A DNA stretch of 64,000 nt from positions 6,774,622 through 6,838,621 of the forward strand of contig CM035806.1 of the NCBI GenBank assembly GCA_020466095.1, given 5' to 3'. The position numbers were made by a program, and so were the translations under genes. Below, in pieces: positions 35,059 through 46,500 of this stretch. The notes beneath the pieces were generated by a model. That model did no database searches, was not told where the DNA came from, and saw nothing but the letters and a program-made list of their open reading frames with translations. Positions within the stretch are counted from its first letter, which is position 1, and each line of letters begins with the position of its first letter. This stretch comes from Chlorops oryzae (Eukaryota; Arthropoda; Insecta; Diptera; Chloropidae).

Positions 35059-38000
35059 TCTAAGGCAATTAGAAATATTCATATGACTAATAGTGGAAAA
35101 AAGCAAATAAATCTGATTGAAGCTGCTGCTACTTTGGAGTTTGATTGAAATGAAGTTGGACGAAATTATCTTCTCAACATGACTTTTCATACAAGTACTT
35201 ATTTGGATTCAATACCTTTCACTTTGAATACTCGCAATACCCATTGGGTCATTAGGCGCCCATCCAGCACATACCTACCACCCATTTAAGAATAAACTGA
35301 AGAAGACATTGTTGAAGATGCTCGCACGACCTCACACTCTACATCTTTCATCATATCCATATGTATGTACATAGTTACGTCAAATGGACCGATTCAGATC
35401 GAAGATGTTGCTCCAAGCCCAACTAAAACAAAGCGTTTGCATGCAACCAAATCGAACCTCTTTAGGCGAATTGCATTTTTATAAAAATATAAATAGAAAT
35501 AAGTAAAAAAAAATTTTCAAAAATAATTGAAAAATAAAAGCAAACAAAATTTCGCTTAACAAAAGAATACTCCAATCTGTGGCAAATGTTTCCACCCCAG
35601 AAGAGCATGACAATGTTAAGAAGCTCTGTTGTTTTCGTAACATATTCAGTACATATCGAAAAATGTGCTGAATGCGAGAGACTGACTGACTGACTGTGAG
35701 AGTCATGCGCATGCTGCATGGATGCTGCAGAAAGACGTTGCGTATCTTGTGTGGAAAAATTGTATTTATGGGACAAAAAAAAAAAAAAAAATCGAATAGT
35801 AAATCTCAGCTGATTTTTCTCCAAACTATTAGATCTCGATATATGGTCAAAGTTTATCTGTTTTTATTATTATTTTTTTTTTTTTATGTTTTCCTATTTC
35901 GGTGAAAAATTTTTCTCGAAAATTTTTGAGAGTCTGAATGGTAACAGGCAATTTCCAAGATTAAACGAAACGTAGACAGCTCGAAGAATTTCAATTGGCG
36001 CGTTGCGTCTGCTGAATTGAATTTCGAAAATCTGAATTAAAATCAAAAGAACAGAGCTCTGTTACTGTAAGGGAACTTGTTGAAACTGAACTGTTGTTGC
36101 CAGCATGTTGCGGCAGTACATACTAAAACATGTTGCTCGTCATTTCGAAATCGAATGTTGCGCCACCGCGTTTGGCATTTTATTTATTAATTTTTTTTGC
36201 TTTGCTTTGCTTTTCTTTGTTTGCTGTCGCCGCGTTTGTTTTTATATTGTCATTTATACATAGTGCGGTTGGTGGTGGTGTCTAGAGGACCGTTTAGATT
36301 GAATAAGTTGAACACTGTTGCTTCTTATTTTTGTCCTTAACGCTGATGCACTAAGTATAACCCCTATCATGGTTCCTATTCCTATCTGTACTGTATTCAT
36401 GTGTCTGCTGTGTCCCTATTCATATCGCGTTTAATGTTTCGATGAAGAGTTTTGCGCGTATTTGCGGCGATGATGTGAAGGTGTTCGTTGTGTGTTTGTT
36501 CATTGTTCGGTGGAATACGAGGAGATTTTGGTTGTTTTTATTTAACATAAAAATCAGGATGCGAGCACACTGGATCCCAGGCGAATATATATGTATATGT
36601 GCATAGTTCGGGTGTATTCTGTTGCGTCTTTGTCTCAGATCTATTTAATATTTATGAAAAGCATATTTGATTTTAATAAGAAAGAAGCGAAAAGTGAGAA
36701 GCGAGAAAGGAGAAACGAGGAGCGAGGAGTGAGAAGCATGGGACGCAGGGTAGCAGCGTCGAGCGGGAAGCTCGGAAACGGGAGCAAATGCGTTCCGTAA
36801 TGTGAAAGCAGATGCTGGAGTTTCGTGTTTTATGTGCGACATACATGCATGTGCTGCGGCGCGCTTATTGCATGTAAATCACGATTCTCCTCAATATTCG
36901 ACGCTCCGGGGCAATGTGTGTTCGTGCACAGAGGTGAAGAGGTTGCACAGCCGATGTTGTCGATGTTGTCGTCGCATCGCAAAGGGATGCAGTTGTTGCA
37001 CTTGTGCGTTAAAATAAAAAAAAATGATGAAGAAAAAAACACAAAAAAAAAGATCGCATCATCACATCAGACGAAGCTCACACCTCGCGCTTTGAAGCAC
37101 TTGTCCTCTTTTCACATTCTGCGCACTCATAAGCTGGCGTTTCTTCGGGTTTCCCCCTTTTATTTTTTTTTTCGCGCGCTTAAATTCATTGGGGAGCCAC
37201 GTACGTGCGGATACACACATACATACGTAGGAGGAACCTTCGGAGCTAGCTCCATAGAAACATGCCTCACATGCCGCAGTTCTCAGTTCTCAGTTCTGTT
37301 TGAATTTTTATTTCGCGCTTCAATGCTGCTGCTCTCATGCAGCACATATTCTGCCCCCCCCTGTCAATGGTTATTGCAGGTATATTCGGTGTATATTGGT
37401 TTGTTGTATGAATATGTATATGTTGCTGCTTGCTTTGCCACTTGCTCTGGAGATGCCACCGACACTCCTCTAGCTTTGGCTTTGGATTTGGCTTTAGTTG
37501 TTGTCATCGTTGTTGCTATTTGTTTGTGCATGGCGTCTTGGTTTATGGTGTTTCTGTTGCATCCTTCTGTTTGCTGTCAAGCGTGCATTTATCAAATAGA
37601 CATCGCAATGTTTGCATACACTCGTTCGTCTGCAAGAAAAACAACAATAACAATAACAATAACAACAACAGCAGCAGTAGCAGCAACAAAGCCATCAACA
37701 AATACTTACACAGTCATTCGGTTACACTTGCTACATTTCAATTGGACGAAACCGACTGAGTGACTGACGAACGAACGAACGAACGAACGAACGAACGAAC
37801 GAACGAACGATCGAACGAAGGAGCGAATTGACTGGAAAATTCAATGAAGACAGAATATCCAAGTCGTAGCGATGGCAAAAGCAAGAGCAAAACCATCGCC
37901 AACAAATAAAACCGATATTGATGAAACATCAAGAATGTATTATTTTAATATTTTGTGAGAACACACGAACACACACTACAATCACTTGCGAGTTATGAGG

Positions 38001-38223
38001 CCAAAATGTATGACATTCATAATTCATGCAGCATCGATAGAGTCGTTATACGGCTGAGAAACATCGAATCCGGCTATTCGGAACTATTGAGCGTTGAAGG
38101 AAAAGGCAAATCGAAAATCGTTTTATAAACTTCATCCTTTAAAACAAATAAATAATTCTTAAAAAAACAAAAAAAAAAAAAAAAATAAAAACAAATATAC
38201 ACATAAAAGGACAAAGTTTAGAA

Positions 38224-38256
<33 letters not shown>

Positions 38257-38294
38257 TCACTGAAGCTATTCCCTTTTTGATGCTTTTTATTATA
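35059..38294. other. No gene recognised; mixed-composition sequence
   Basis: Simple repeats: T/A tracts near 35776 and 35873, AACAAT/CAGCAG runs at 37635-37690, GAAC tetramers at 37767-37811, poly-A near 38172, and CA repeats at 38228-38255. One unusually long open frame lies on the plus strand at 36825-37763 (312 codons) with no recognisable domain; part of it is simple repeat. The sequence between repeats looks like ordinary fly non-coding DNA. Confidence 0.5.
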
Positions 38295-39046
38295 TTAAGG
38301 GGGTCTTCTCATTGAGCAACTTTTTTTTTCGACTTTTTTTTTTTTGCATTTATTTATAGCTTGGGTAGTTGTGAATATGCCCCTAAAAGGATTTTTTGAA
38401 ATTCGAAATAGTTTAGAGGATATAGCCTTCTTTGTCGAGCAAGATCTGCGCTAAAACGAGTAATTTTTGCGTTGCTTCAAACTTTAAACGCGTTTATCTC
38501 GAAACCACGTTTTTCGAACTGGCGGCCATGATATCTCCAGTTCAACTGAACCGATTTTCATGAAACAAAGTGGAATCGACGCAGAATTGTCACCATTCTC
38601 GGGTGAACCTCGACCATAATTTTAAAAAAATTTTTTACTATTTTTTTTTTTACACTAAACTACAAAAAAAAAAAAAGCCCGAAATTGAAATTTTTTTTTG
38701 AATGGCCGCCATTTTGTCAAAAAAAATCACAAAATTAAGCTTGAGGTTCACCCGAGAATTACATCTATACTGATTATAACCCCGTTATTTTTTTTCCATT
38801 TCGGACGCTCCGGAGACCCGGAATCGTGGCCGCCGTGACGACACCTTTTTTTTCACCACCAACTTTGAAGTCTCATTACTTTTTGAACAGCCCACGTATC
38901 GAGGCAAAAAAAATTTTTTTTATTTACTTTGAACCTTTTGTAATACAATAAATAAAAAAAGTTTTCAATTATTCTTTGCGTTTTCAAATAAGAATTTTTT
39001 TAAAAAGGGTCCAAAAAACGGGTTTTCAATGAGAAGTCCACCTTAA
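38295..39046. mobile_element. TTAA palindromic miniature element, type A, copy 2
   Basis: TTAA at 38295-38298 and 39043-39046, with the same internal inverted arms and near-identical sequence to 5013-5757, in the same orientation. Differences are mostly homopolymer lengths. Confidence 0.9.
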
Positions 39047-39243
39047 GAAATTGTGAATGGTAATTGGAGGCTTGCAGCTCAGATGTAAAAGACTTCATTT
39101 CGGCATCAATGAACCGATGGCCAAGTCAGCACTTAAGAGAACATAGGAACGTACCTCAGAAATGGAGTATATGAAACTCTGATTGGCATATCTGTTAAGG
39201 CTTCTTTTGAATGGATTCGCCTAATTGGTCATGCATAGCTTTT

Positions 39244-39277
<34 letters not shown>

Positions 39278-40552
39278 AGTTTGGAGCTACGAGCTTTGCA
39301 GATTTTCGGACACAGGTTTTCAGGCATTCAGTGTAATAGAGATGTTTTTTTGAATGTTTTAGTTGAAACCAGACATATCGTCCCCTCAGAAAACGACTGT
39401 CGTATGTCGCATGTATTTCTTATGGGACATACGACAGTCGTTTTCTGAGAGGACGATATAGAATCGATAAAATAGATTTCCTCCTGTTGAATTTGGGAAA
39501 TTTTCAATCTTTTTTTTTTTTTTACTGTTTTTTGCAAATAAATGCACCCGATATGAGACCATGTATAAATTCATATTTACAATCACATATGTACCCGAGA
39601 AGTATGCAACGTTTTTTTTGATTTTGTCATATTTAAGAAATTAATTTCAAGGATTTCCAGGCACAAAATGTGAGCAAATACTGCAGGCAATCATGATATG
39701 ACTATGCGGAAAAAATCATTTTGATGCATAACAATCACTAATGCACCCGAAAGTATGCAACGTTTTTTTTATTTTGTCATTTTTAAGGATGTTGCAACTG
39801 ACTGAGCATGATGAAAATGAACATAGCTAATCTTGACTTAAAACTCTATTTTTTTGCATTTTTCTAAGATGGTCTTACGTCTGGAACAACGAAGGAACCG
39901 TCATGAAAAGTTATCCACCCACGGGAGCATGTATTGGGTTTGAGCAAAATCGCCTAAAATACTTATATTTTTATAATTTTCTTGGAAAAATTTTCTATGT
40001 TTTAGTTTTTGCATCATCATTCTATGTTAATTAGTGTCTGAGATGAGATTTTTTTTCTTTGAATTACTCTAAGAAAACACTTTTTTCAATGACATACCAA
40101 GGACTATGGGAGATAGAAAACCAAATGAAACCTGAACAGCAAAACAAATTTTTTTTTAAATCGGTTTCGGGGCCCAAATCACCTTTATTGCTGAGTCCAC
40201 ATACTTCCTTTAAGGGCTGGGGGGCACCATCAAGGAAAACACATGGTAAATAGTCAAACAATGGCGGAAAACAAAGGAGCATGGTGACAAATGAAAATAT
40301 TATTGATGAACACAAAAAGTAAGGATATTATTGATATTGAAAATTTTATTTTTCGTCCTTTCAGTTAACTCTTTATGTACATAAGTCGATGAAAAACAAA
40401 ATTTGTTTTTTTTGTCGTCCGTCATTGCCGTGAAAGTATGTGTTCGTGGATTTCATTTTTTTTTAATGATAATATGTGCTTTTTGATTTGCTACAATGTC
40501 GGATCAAAGAAAACAAAATTTTCACAGTTTTCGTACAAACAAAAAATAGACA
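39047..40552. other. No gene; short direct repeats around AGTATGCAACG
   Basis: AGTATGCAACGTTTTTTTT followed by ATTTTGTCAT..TTAAG occurs at about 39600 and again at about 39751; AAGTATGCAACGTTTTTT recurs at 43184. A long T tract lies at about 39241-39273. Otherwise unrecognised, apart from the hairpin at 39375-39459. Confidence 0.5.
39375..39459. other. 85-nt near-perfect hairpin
   Basis: Arms 39375-39408 and 39426-39459 pair over 34 positions with a single mismatch, separated by a 17-nt loop in which CAT/ATG could extend pairing. No copy elsewhere in the window. It could be a tiny palindromic element, or the source of a hairpin RNA; transcription cannot be judged from sequence. It lies on no convincing frame. 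Confidence 0.75.
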
Positions 40553-40561
40553 AATGAAATC

Positions 40562-41284
40562 ATGTGCATCAAGTTAGCTTGCACTTTTTCGAATTTCCCG
40601 AAAAAAAATTATTGTGCTGTAATGTGCCCAGTTTGTGCTATCATGTGCCGTTTCGAAAAAAAAAATTCCTCAAGGGATGCCATTTTTATGAGGAGGTCCT
40701 TTTTGTCGTGTCAAGTTAGCCGGTAATGAGTCTTAGCTCTAGGATGTTGCTAATCCACGAGCTGATTGTTGGGTCAATTCTTGCGGCAGAGAGCTCCTTT
40801 GTTATGGCCTCTCTCGTTACATTATTGAAAAATGAAGTCCCGGCTAACTTGACACGAAAAAAAGGACCTCCTCATAAAAATGGCATCCCTTGAGGAATTT
40901 TTTTTTCGAAACGGCACATGATAGCACAAACTGGGCACATTACAGCACAATAAATTTTTTTGGGAAATTCGAAAAAGTGCAAGCTAACTTGACACCAAAA
41001 AAAAGGACCTCCTCATAAAAATGGCATCCCTTGAGGAATTTTTTTTTTCTAAACGGCACATGATAGCACAAACTGGGCACATTACAGCACAATAATTTTT
41101 TTTGGGAAATTCGAAAAAGTGCAAGCTAACTTTACACCAAAAAAAGAGGACCTCCTCATAAAAATGGCATCCCTTGAGGATTTTTTTTTTTCGAAACGGC
41201 ACATGATAGCACAAACTGGGCACATTACAGCACAATAATTTTTTTCGGGAAATTCAAAAAAGTGCAAGCTAACTTGATGCACAT
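40562..41284. mobile_element. Foldback-like element, 723 bp, with 9-bp target duplication
   Basis: The 9-bp direct repeat AATGAAATC flanks it (40553-40561, 41285-41293). The ends are inverted repeats ATGTGCATCAAGTTAGCTTG. One left-arm unit (about 40573-40720) is matched in reverse by three tandem right-arm units of about 137 bp (starting near 40850, 40982 and 41118), each containing AAGGACCTCCTCATAAAAAT and GCACATGATAGCACAAACTG. A unique spacer of about 120 bp lies between. A 9-bp duplication and tandem-repeat arms resemble Foldback/Mutator-type elements (family knowledge). No coding capacity. Confidence 0.9.
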
Positions 41285-41293
41285 AATGAAATC

Positions 41294-42045
41294 CAATAAA
41301 ATCCGTAAAAATAACGCAGCTTCATTTCAATGAGCAATCACTCGCATGACCGCAAAATAAAACAAGATTCGCACAAAATCAATATACCCTGCTTACGCCA
41401 TATATATATATATAAAAATCACGACTCAAAATGATTTGAAAGATCAAGCGAAATAGAGGAATTGTCAATGAGTCAGTTGGAAGTGTGTGCTCGAATCCCA
41501 TTGGAAGCAATTCTACAAGAGAATTTATATAATAGCACTTATATTTTAAAATAATTATGGCGCTTATACTTCGTTTAGTTCTCGTGGAAAATCTAGCTAA
41601 TGAAGTTTGAATACGCGTTGTACGTCGGGAGGACTCTTTGAGAATACATGACATTGGAAGTGTTTGCGAGAAAGAGAATCTGCCACCATTCTTCGCACAC
41701 AATTGAATAACTTCAATGAGGTCGCCTCGGGTCCACCTGCTCCATTGTACCACTTATGATGATAATTAACAAGGACAGATTAAGCTAATGGCAAAGAAAA
41801 AATATTTAAAAAAAAAAAAAAAAAAAAGAAGAGCTTTCTTCTGCAATACATTTTTTTCCTGCTCTCGATTCAATTTAACTTTTACAAATTCCATCATAGA
41901 TAAAGCATTTCACTCCGGGTGGACTGGACATAGAAACTTGCTCGATATGGATGAGAAAAAACTTTTAATTTACATAATTGATTAAAACAAAACATGAGTT
42001 TCTTTTCTTTCAATATTTGGTTTAATTAATTATCACTTTCATTCA
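41294..42045. other. No gene recognised
   Basis: TA repeat at 41400-41413 and a poly-A tract near 41808-41828. A CTCGAATCCCA motif near 41492 resembles a pol III B box, but no correctly spaced A box accompanies it. Confidence 0.5.
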
Positions 42046-42307
42046 AAGGGTCTGTGGCGGGTTAAGCAAAAGCACGCGCCATCATGAAAGGAATTTTTAA
42101 ATTTTGTTGATTTTTCGATAGGTGCCATCTAAAAACACTGTGGAGACTACTTTTTCGATTTTTATTTTGAACGGTCCTTGAAAATCCTTTTTTAATAAGC
42201 CTTTTTTCAAAAATTTATATTTCAAAAACTAATTTAGATCAGAAGATGAAACAAACGTTGGCCGATTGCTAATATAACAGGAGATCAAAAAAAAAAAAAA
42301 AAAAAAA

Positions 42308-42367
42308 TACACTGAGAAAAATTTTTTCACAAAACTAGAGACAATTTTAACAATTTTTTTCAGTGTA
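42308..42367. mobile_element. 60-bp hairpin mini-element
   Basis: Begins TACACTGAGAAAAATTTTTT and ends TTTTTTTCAGTGTA. It corresponds in position to the mini-element at 34592 in the related element. Confidence 0.65.
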
Positions 42368-42583
42368 TTCCCAGCTTGACGCCGCTCTACAAATTTTTTT
42401 AAAAAATACCTCTAAGTATTTGCTTTAATTTAAAAAAAAGTTTCATTCAAATAAAATGGCGCAACAGTGAGAGATATTCAAAAAAAAACAAGTGCACATA
42501 AATGCTCTAGTACTAATATCCAGTACAAATGTGCGAAAATGATACAAAACACATTACTCATACGGTATGTTTTTAAAAATTTA

Positions 42584-42708
42584 CTGCCTTATTCATAGAA
42601 ATGCTAAAATAGATTTTAGCTAAAAAGCATTTTAATTTCATATATTTTTGACAGTAAAGTCACCGTAAAAAAGGTTTAAAGAACGTTTTATTTCTATGAA
42701 TAAGGCCA
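42584..42708. mobile_element. 125-bp Harbinger-like miniature element
   Basis: Terminal inverted repeats GCCTTATTCATAGAAAT (17 bp), flanked by TTA at 42581-42583 and 42709-42711. A 3-bp TTA/TAA duplication is typical of PIF/Harbinger elements. Nested inside the long-armed element and absent from copy 1. Confidence 0.8.
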
Positions 42709-42803
42709 TTAATATATCCAGAAATAATTAAGATAAAAAGATGAAAAAAACGATGACTTATTGTTAATAAAACAAGGAATATAGAAAAGTTATTTTTAAA
42801 TGT

Positions 42804-42868
42804 TGCACTGAGAAAACTTTTTGCACAAAAAATAAAACAAAAATTTAACTATTTTTTTTTTCAGTGTA
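42804..42868. mobile_element. 65-bp hairpin mini-element, diverged
   Basis: Begins TGCACTGAGAAAACTTTTTG and ends TTTTTTCAGTGTA. It corresponds to the unit at 34870. Confidence 0.55.
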
Positions 42869-42974
42869 AGTATTTTAGTTTAGTGTAAAACCTTTTGAAT
42901 GTTTTAAAAAAATACCTTGTTTTACAACAAAATTTAAAAATTCCTTTCATGATGCCGCAACGCGCCAGACCCTT

Positions 42975-43864
42975 TCGATTCTTTTCGATGGAGAAAAACA
43001 TCAAATTTACTTAAAAAATAGAATCATAAAATAATCTCGATTAAAATTAATTATTTTCGATTTTTTATTTTTTAATTATTTTACTTGATTTTTATTTAAA
43101 TTAAATTTAAATGAAAAATAACTTATATAAATTCATCATTTTTTCCCATTACTTCAATTGAAATTGAAAATTTTAAGCTTAAAAGTATGCAACGTTTTTT
43201 TTTTTTTTTTTTTTTTTATCAGGCGTCATTTTCATTGCTGTTTTTGCCTTTACTCCCTCACTTATTAAATTGTAACTTTGACATTTCTCCATAGATTTTG
43301 AAAAATAATATCTCATTTTATTGGGTAAGGAACCAAATTTAAATAAAAAATGTAAAAAAAAAGAATAATAATTTTGCTTGGGATCGATTTTTTACAGGCC
43401 GATGAAGGATGAAGGGAAAGGTTATTTTATAAGGTGTGAAGGTCTACAGAAACTTACTTTCTTGATCTACTTTAAAATTATTTAGGAAAAGCGATTAAAG
43501 GGGTAAATTTTCTTTGATTTGCGGTTTAATATGTTTCAATCGGACAATGCTTTGTTGAGACTTGCTCGAAAAAGCTGCAATACTCCCTTAGTCACCGTTC
43601 AAATAACGCGACAAATCAATGGTTTGATAGCGAGGAACACACGGCAGGAAGAAAAACACGCTGCCATAGCACATCTCCGAATATTTCTCGCCCTCAAGCT
43701 AACTTTGTTGCCGCTGATTTGTCGCCTAATATCAAAAATTAATATAAAAAAATAACTTCCATAAAAATGTTTATCAATATTTTTCGTGTTTAGAAGGCCC
43801 AAGTCCCTAAGAAAAGTGTATTGGGATCTCCTGAAAAAAAAAATCCTCTAACTAGTGTTATAAA
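42975..43864. other. No gene; includes a dispersed repeat at 43620-43755
   Basis: A T tract lies at 43196-43218. At 43620-43755 the plus strand runs parallel to 62861-62980 (GCGAGG.AC, GAAAAACAC, TTGCCGCTGATTTGTCGCCT versus TCGCCGGTGATTTCTCACCT), a diverged dispersed repeat. Remainder unrecognised. Confidence 0.5.
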
Positions 43865-44100
43865 CAGGGCTCGGATTTTGACTTTTATAAATTTAAAGCA
43901 TACTTTAAGGAGTAAAAATTTTGTTCAACTCACACAAAGTTAATATTCAAGTCGATTTTTAACTTCAATATGAATTTGAAGTTACAAAAGCGGTTTAAAG
44001 TTCAACTTCGCTTAACTTATTCGTAAAATGTCAGTTAGAAAAAATTTTTCTCCTTTAAGTATGCTTTAAATTTATAAAAGGCAACAAAATCCGAGCCCTG
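43865..44100. mobile_element. hAT miniature element, 236 bp, with 8-bp target duplication
   Basis: GTTATAAA flanks both sides (43857-43864, 44101-44108). Inverted ends CAGGGCTCGGATTTTG continue, with a small offset, into TTTATAAATTTAAAGCATAC. CAG ends and an 8-bp duplication indicate a hAT-mobilised non-autonomous element; no coding capacity. Confidence 0.9.
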
Positions 44101-44108
44101 GTTATAAA

Positions 44109-45512
44109 TCATGTCCACTTTAAGGCTATCTTTGTTCAATTTTGCAAGCTTCTCGCTAACCAAAAAAAAAAAAAAAAAAAAAAACCAAAAGGCTGTTCGA
44201 AAATCTACTCACAATCCGAAAATGTGAGACAATGTTTCATAGCAAAGAAATCCTTCAGCTTGTGGCTTCAGTCTGTCATATTGAACGTGCGTTCTTTCCT
44301 TTCAAGCTATCCAACTATCTAAAAAACGCTATTCGATCTAGTTTTCGTTAACCTCTTGACGGACAAAAGCTGTAAATTCACTCCTGATAGTGAAAAATAT
44401 TTCATTTCTGCCTTTTTGCTTTTTATTTCTTTTGCCGATTTTTTTTTCCAATTGTTTTTTATTTTTTTTTAAATTTTTTTTATTTTATTTTTTTTCTATT
44501 TTTTAGTTTGTGACAGGCGAATGTGCATCGCGTTAGTCGCCACAAAAATCGCTACGGACTTACTTTGAGTGCTACGGGTTACTGAACAAGAACAAAAACA
44601 AAAACAAACAGGCAGGCAGGCAAACAAACAAACAAACAAACGAATGCGAACGGTCGAACAGTCGAACAAACAAACTAACAGGCAACCTAAATGCTCGCAC
44701 GTAATTCATTTTCCAGACAGGCCGACAGACCGACAGACGGACCACGTACATCATAGCCTGATATATGCATATGAAAGTGCATGCACACGCACACACGGGC
44801 ATTTGCATATGAATGTGTAGGTATGTAGATAGATATATTTTCGAGTTTTTAGATTTTAGTTTTCGGTTTTCAAATTTTCGCCGCACTTTTCAATAAAATT
44901 GTCCTCCGGGCGTAATGCAACCGAGGCCCACACAAACAAAAACACACGCACGCACAGGAGGGCCGCGGCTAGCCGGCGAATGCAAATGGCGAAATGGGGT
45001 GGAAACCCCCAAAAACTAGAACTAACCAAATGAATAAAGAGGAAATTGTGTTTTTAGCAGCCAAAACTATAAAATGCATTTTCAGCGAAAAGAGCACTAA
45101 AACCCATCACTTTGAAGCTGCCATAGGCAGCAACAGCAGCGGCAGCAGCAACAACAACAATTGGGCCATTATTTCTGATTTCAGTTCCCATTGTTCGTCG
45201 GCATCAAAAATGAAATGAACGCATGGAACTTGCCGGACTAGAGCGGCGGAGTGGAGCGATCGGCCTTCGAAACAAATAAACTTACTCCACCGAATTTAAA
45301 TGGGTGTCACCGAATGCGCCGAATGCGCCAAATGCCATTATTAATTCTTAACAACGGAAATGGTTTTCTATTGTAATGAAATGGCTATATCCTCTCTCTC
45401 TCTCTCTCTATAGAGGATATGCAGCCAGCCCACTGCCAATTCTCTTAAAAATAACTTTATCCTTATTAATTATTTTTAAAGCGGTTTGTCTCGGCTTACT
45501 GAAAAATTTCTG
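44109..45512. other. No gene recognised; simple repeats
   Basis: Poly-A 44161-44183; T-rich 44430-44510; AACAAACA and GGCA runs near 44585-44645; CAGCAACAAC-type run near 45130-45160; CT run near 45393-45408. No element or gene recognised. Confidence 0.5.
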
Positions 45513-45644
45513 GTTTTTTTTTTTTGTTTTTGTTTGTTTTTTTTGTTTTTTTTGTTTTGTTTTTGTTTTGTTTTTTTTTGTTTTTGTTTTTTTTTGTTTT
45601 TGTTTTTTTTGTTTTGTTTTTGTTTTTGTTTTTTTTTTGTTTTT

Positions 45645-45704
<60 letters not shown>

Positions 45705-45781
45705 TTTGTTTTTTTGTTTTTGTTTTGTTTTTGTTTTTTTTTTGTTTTTGTTTTTTGTGTTTTTTTTGTTTTTTGTTTGTT
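45513..45781. repeat. (TTTTTG)n array
   Basis: About 270 bp of T3-T10 runs separated by G, of the same kind as 20555-20695 but longer. Phe/Val/Cys-rich plus frames and Lys/Asn/Gln-rich minus frames are artefacts. Confidence 0.95.
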
Positions 45782-46140
45782 TCTGAAATCAAAATTATGA
45801 CCAAATTCTGAGATCTAAATTTCACAAATTTGCATTCATTTACTCAATTGACACATAGATACATACCTACACATATACATGCGTACATACAGTGGGCAAA
45901 AAAGGCAAATGCATCAAATCAATTGGCTTTGCTCACATCATTGTCATTTGTGACTGTGATGTAGGCCGTTTGAGTTTGGCGCATGATTACGAGTTAGTAT
46001 TATTTACTCATTTTAACCCTTCAATTCCCAGTGTCACCCGCAGGTGGCATAGGTTTAACGCTTTAATGTATGACATATTAATGAAGTGAAAAAAAAATTT
46101 AAAATCTTATTAAAAAATAAAATTAATTAAAATAATGATC

Positions 46141-46457
46141 AGGCACGAAAAAAATGTTTCCGCAGTAAATGGTTTTATTAACCCATTCCTGCGTGATATA
46201 TTATATACATAACTGGTATAAAATTTTTCGGCATTAAGTGGTTTTACTAACCCTTTACTGCATGATATATTAAATAGGTGAATTTTTTTTTTATTAAAAG
46301 ATTGTATTAACCCTTTTCTGTATGGTTTTATTAAGAGTTCAAAAATAATTTGTCGTTTGTTTATCGTTTTTAACCCATTTTTTCCCCCGACTGTGTCTTT
46401 AAAGGCACAAAATTAATGAAAATTTGTTGTTATTGGTCAATAATGGGTTAATTAAAA

Positions 46458-46497
<40 letters not shown>

Positions 46498-46500
46498 AAC
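46141..46500. mobile_element. Cluster of TTAACCC-type mini-elements plus a T tract
   Basis: Alternating GCAGTAAATGG and TTAACCCATTCCTGCGTGAT / TAACCCTTTACTGCATGATA motifs suggest two or three mini-elements of about 70 bp head to tail, related to 26680-26750. A T tract of over 30 bases lies at about 46459-46492. Confidence 0.5.

Larger units (their letters stand above)
42046..42974. mobile_element. Long-armed TIR element, copy 2
   Basis: Ends AAAGGGTCTGTGGCGGGTTA and reversed AAAGGGTCTGGCGCGTTGCG. The left arm matches copy 1 (34314) closely; the right arm keeps only about the outer 55 bp, having lost the GATAGGTGCC part. Contains two TACACTGAG-type mini-elements and a 125-bp nested insert at 42584-42708. 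Confidence 0.8.

Noticed and set aside
41440..41510. tRNA-like sequence around CTCGAATCCCA
   Set aside because: The B-box-like word is too close to the only A-box-like word (GAGTCAGTTGG), and no cloverleaf can be drawn.
41570..41753. Minus-strand frame beginning MVQWSRWTRGDLIEVIQ
   Set aside because: Looks mildly coding, but I recognise no family, no motif and no flanking exon or element.
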